Of a DNA stretch of 64,000 bases, positions 62,953-64,000 are shown in pieces. The position numbers and the translations under genes are program-made. Positions within the stretch are counted from its first letter, which is position 1. Each line of letters starts with the position of its first letter. Source of the DNA: Kushneria konosiri (GTDB lineage Bacteria > Pseudomonadota > Gammaproteobacteria > Pseudomonadales > Halomonadaceae). The notes under the pieces are model-generated. The model saw only the letters and a program-made list of their open reading frames with translations, was not told where the DNA came from and searched no databases. The stretch lies in contig NZ_CP021323.1 of NCBI RefSeq assembly GCF_002155145.1, positions 2,914,001 through 2,978,000 on the forward strand, in the 5' to 3' direction.

Positions 62953-64000
62953 ATGATGATCGACTACTGGCAGCGGGTTTATCGCCGTAGCCGTCGGCAC
63001 TACCAGCGTCTGAGCTGGCGTACCCTGCACCTTGACCCCTGGCTGTTGCTGGCATTGTTGACCATCGTGACAGGTGGTTTGATCGTGCTTTATAGCGCTG
63101 GTGGTGAATCTACCTATCTGGTGGAAGCCCAGGCGCTTCGATTCTGTGCCGCTTTTTTGGTCATGCTGCTGATCGCGCAGTTTTCACCACGCACCATGCA
63201 GCGCCTTGCCTGGTTTTTCTACATTGTGGTGACCCTGATGCTGGTCGCCGTTGACGTTATTGGCACCCATGCCATGGGAGCTCAGCGCTGGCTTACCATT
63301 CCCGGTGTCATTCGTTTTCAGCCCTCCGAGCTCATGAAGCTTGCCATGCCGATGACCATTGCCGCTTATCTATCGCGACGGGTCTTGCCGCCCGGGTGGC
63401 TGGATCTAATGGTCTGTCTGTTGTTGATGGGGCTGCCGGTTGGTTTGATTGCCAATCAGCCCGATCTGGGGACTTCCATGCTGGTCGCAGCCTCTGGCGT
63501 TTTCGTGGTCCTGCTGGCCGGGCTTTCCTGGCGCTTTATTGCCATGTGTGCAGCGTTTGGAATCGCTGCCATGCCGCTTTTGTGGTTCAACATGCATCAG
63601 TATCAGCGCCAGCGGGTGCTGACCCTGCTGAATCCGGAAAGCGACCCGCTGGGGGCTGGCTGGAACATCATTCAGTCAAAGACGGCCATCGGTTCCGGGG
63701 GAATCCATGGCAAGGGCTGGATGCAGGGGACGCAGTCGCAGCTTGAGTTTCTGCCTGAACGACATACCGATTTTATCGGGGCCGTATTGGGCGAAGAATT
63801 TGGGCTGATTGGCATGGTCGTGCTGATGAGCTGTTATTTACTGCTGATATGGCGAGGCCTTTACATGGCCAACCAGGCTCACGACACCTTTGGTCGATTG
63901 CTGGGGGGGAGTCTGGTTCTGACCTTTTTTGTGTATGTCTTCGTCAACGTTGGCATGGTCAGCGGCGTACTGCCGGTTGTAGGGGTGCCGTTGCCATTGA
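62953..64000 (+). CDS. rodA: Peptidoglycan glycosyltransferase RodA, C-terminus cut off
   Basis: SEDS-family polymerase of peptidoglycan that partners PBP2, open to the window end (about 349 residues visible). Multiple membrane helices; family segments include GAQRWLTIPGVIRFQPSELMKLAMPM, ANQPDLGTSMLVAASGVFV (catalytic Asp region), NPESDPLGAGWNIIQSKTAIGSGGIHGKGWMQGTQSQLEFLPERHTDFIGAVLGEEFGL. The plus-strand frame stays open to 64000. GGGAG lies 7 nt before ATG 62953. Confidence 0.95.
   Translation, partial: MMIDYWQRVYRRSRRHYQRLSWRTLHLDPWLLLALLTIVTGGLIVLYSAGGESTYLVEAQALRFCAAFLVMLLIAQFSPRTMQRLAWFFYIVVTLMLVAVDVIGTHAMGAQRWLTIPGVIRFQPSELMKLAMPMTIAAYLSRRVLPPGWLDLMVCLLLMGLPVGLIANQPDLGTSMLVAASGVFVVLLAGLSWRFIAMCAAFGIAAMPLLWFNMHQYQRQRVLTLLNPESDPLGAGWNIIQSKTAIGSGGIHGKGWMQGTQSQLEFLPERHTDFIGAVLGEEFGLIGMVVLMSCYLLLIWRGLYMANQAHDTFGRLLGGSLVLTFFVYVFVNVGMVSGVLPVVGVPLPL

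Overview
The window looks like chromosome of a moderately halophilic gammaproteobacterium, most likely a member of the Halomonadaceae (Halomonas/Kushneria group). The reasons are the gammaproteobacterial gene orders (dsbD-accB-accC-prmA-dusB-fis-purH and proA-nadD-rsfS-rlmH-mrdA-rodA), a true Fis protein, fairly high G+C coding sequence, and several salt- and ion-related transporters (Ktr-type K+ uptake, a BCCT carrier, a Na+/H+ antiporter with a nucleotide-binding tail, and TRAP and TTT carriers). The family assignment is inference; no 16S or other marker RNA is present.

Layout. 1-7.6 kb: Ktr K+ uptake genes behind a SIMPL-domain protein (minus strand), an orphan periplasmic metal-chelate binding protein convergent with cobO, a nucleoside transporter and a divergent BCCT transporter. 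7.7-17.3 kb: an antiporter, a YdiJ-type D-2-hydroxyglutarate dehydrogenase, serS, a uroporphyrinogen-III methyltransferase with a stunted CysG-like N-terminus, four small genes of unknown function and a tRNA-Leu(UAG). 17.4-36.0 kb: an accessory catabolic block, almost all on the minus strand, that starts just after the tRNA at a dead IS5-type transposase. It holds a TRAP-lactonase-FMN hydroxyacid dehydrogenase operon and two TTT (TctCBA) modules, each ending in an amidohydrolase, with a hydroxyacid dehydrogenase, a RraA-type aldolase and a LysR regulator between them. 36-42.7 kb: aspA, comF, a probable small RNA locus, srkA, folE, gabD and a 52-residue membrane peptide. 42.7-64 kb: housekeeping clusters (purH-fis-dusB-prmA-accC-accB-dsbD, ppa, a degenerate phosphatase/kinase protein, PPi-dependent phosphofructokinase, mpl, DedA-PAP2, then proA-nadD-rsfS-rlmH-mrdA-rodA, with rodA running off the end).

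How it works together. The accessory block reads as import of organic acids or lactones, lactone opening (SMP-30 or amidohydrolase-fold enzymes), oxidation of the hydroxy acid (FMN- or NAD-dependent dehydrogenases) and aldol cleavage (RraA-like), probably controlled by the LysR protein. A 16-bp element occurs at the lysR divergent promoter and twice before the distal tctC gene. The substrate cannot be read from the sequence.

The most unusual single gene is at 51642-53402. It has the architecture of a PP2C phosphatase-protein kinase fusion, but most acidic metal ligands and the kinase catalytic Asp are replaced, and it lies between two pyrophosphate-metabolism genes, ppa and pfp.
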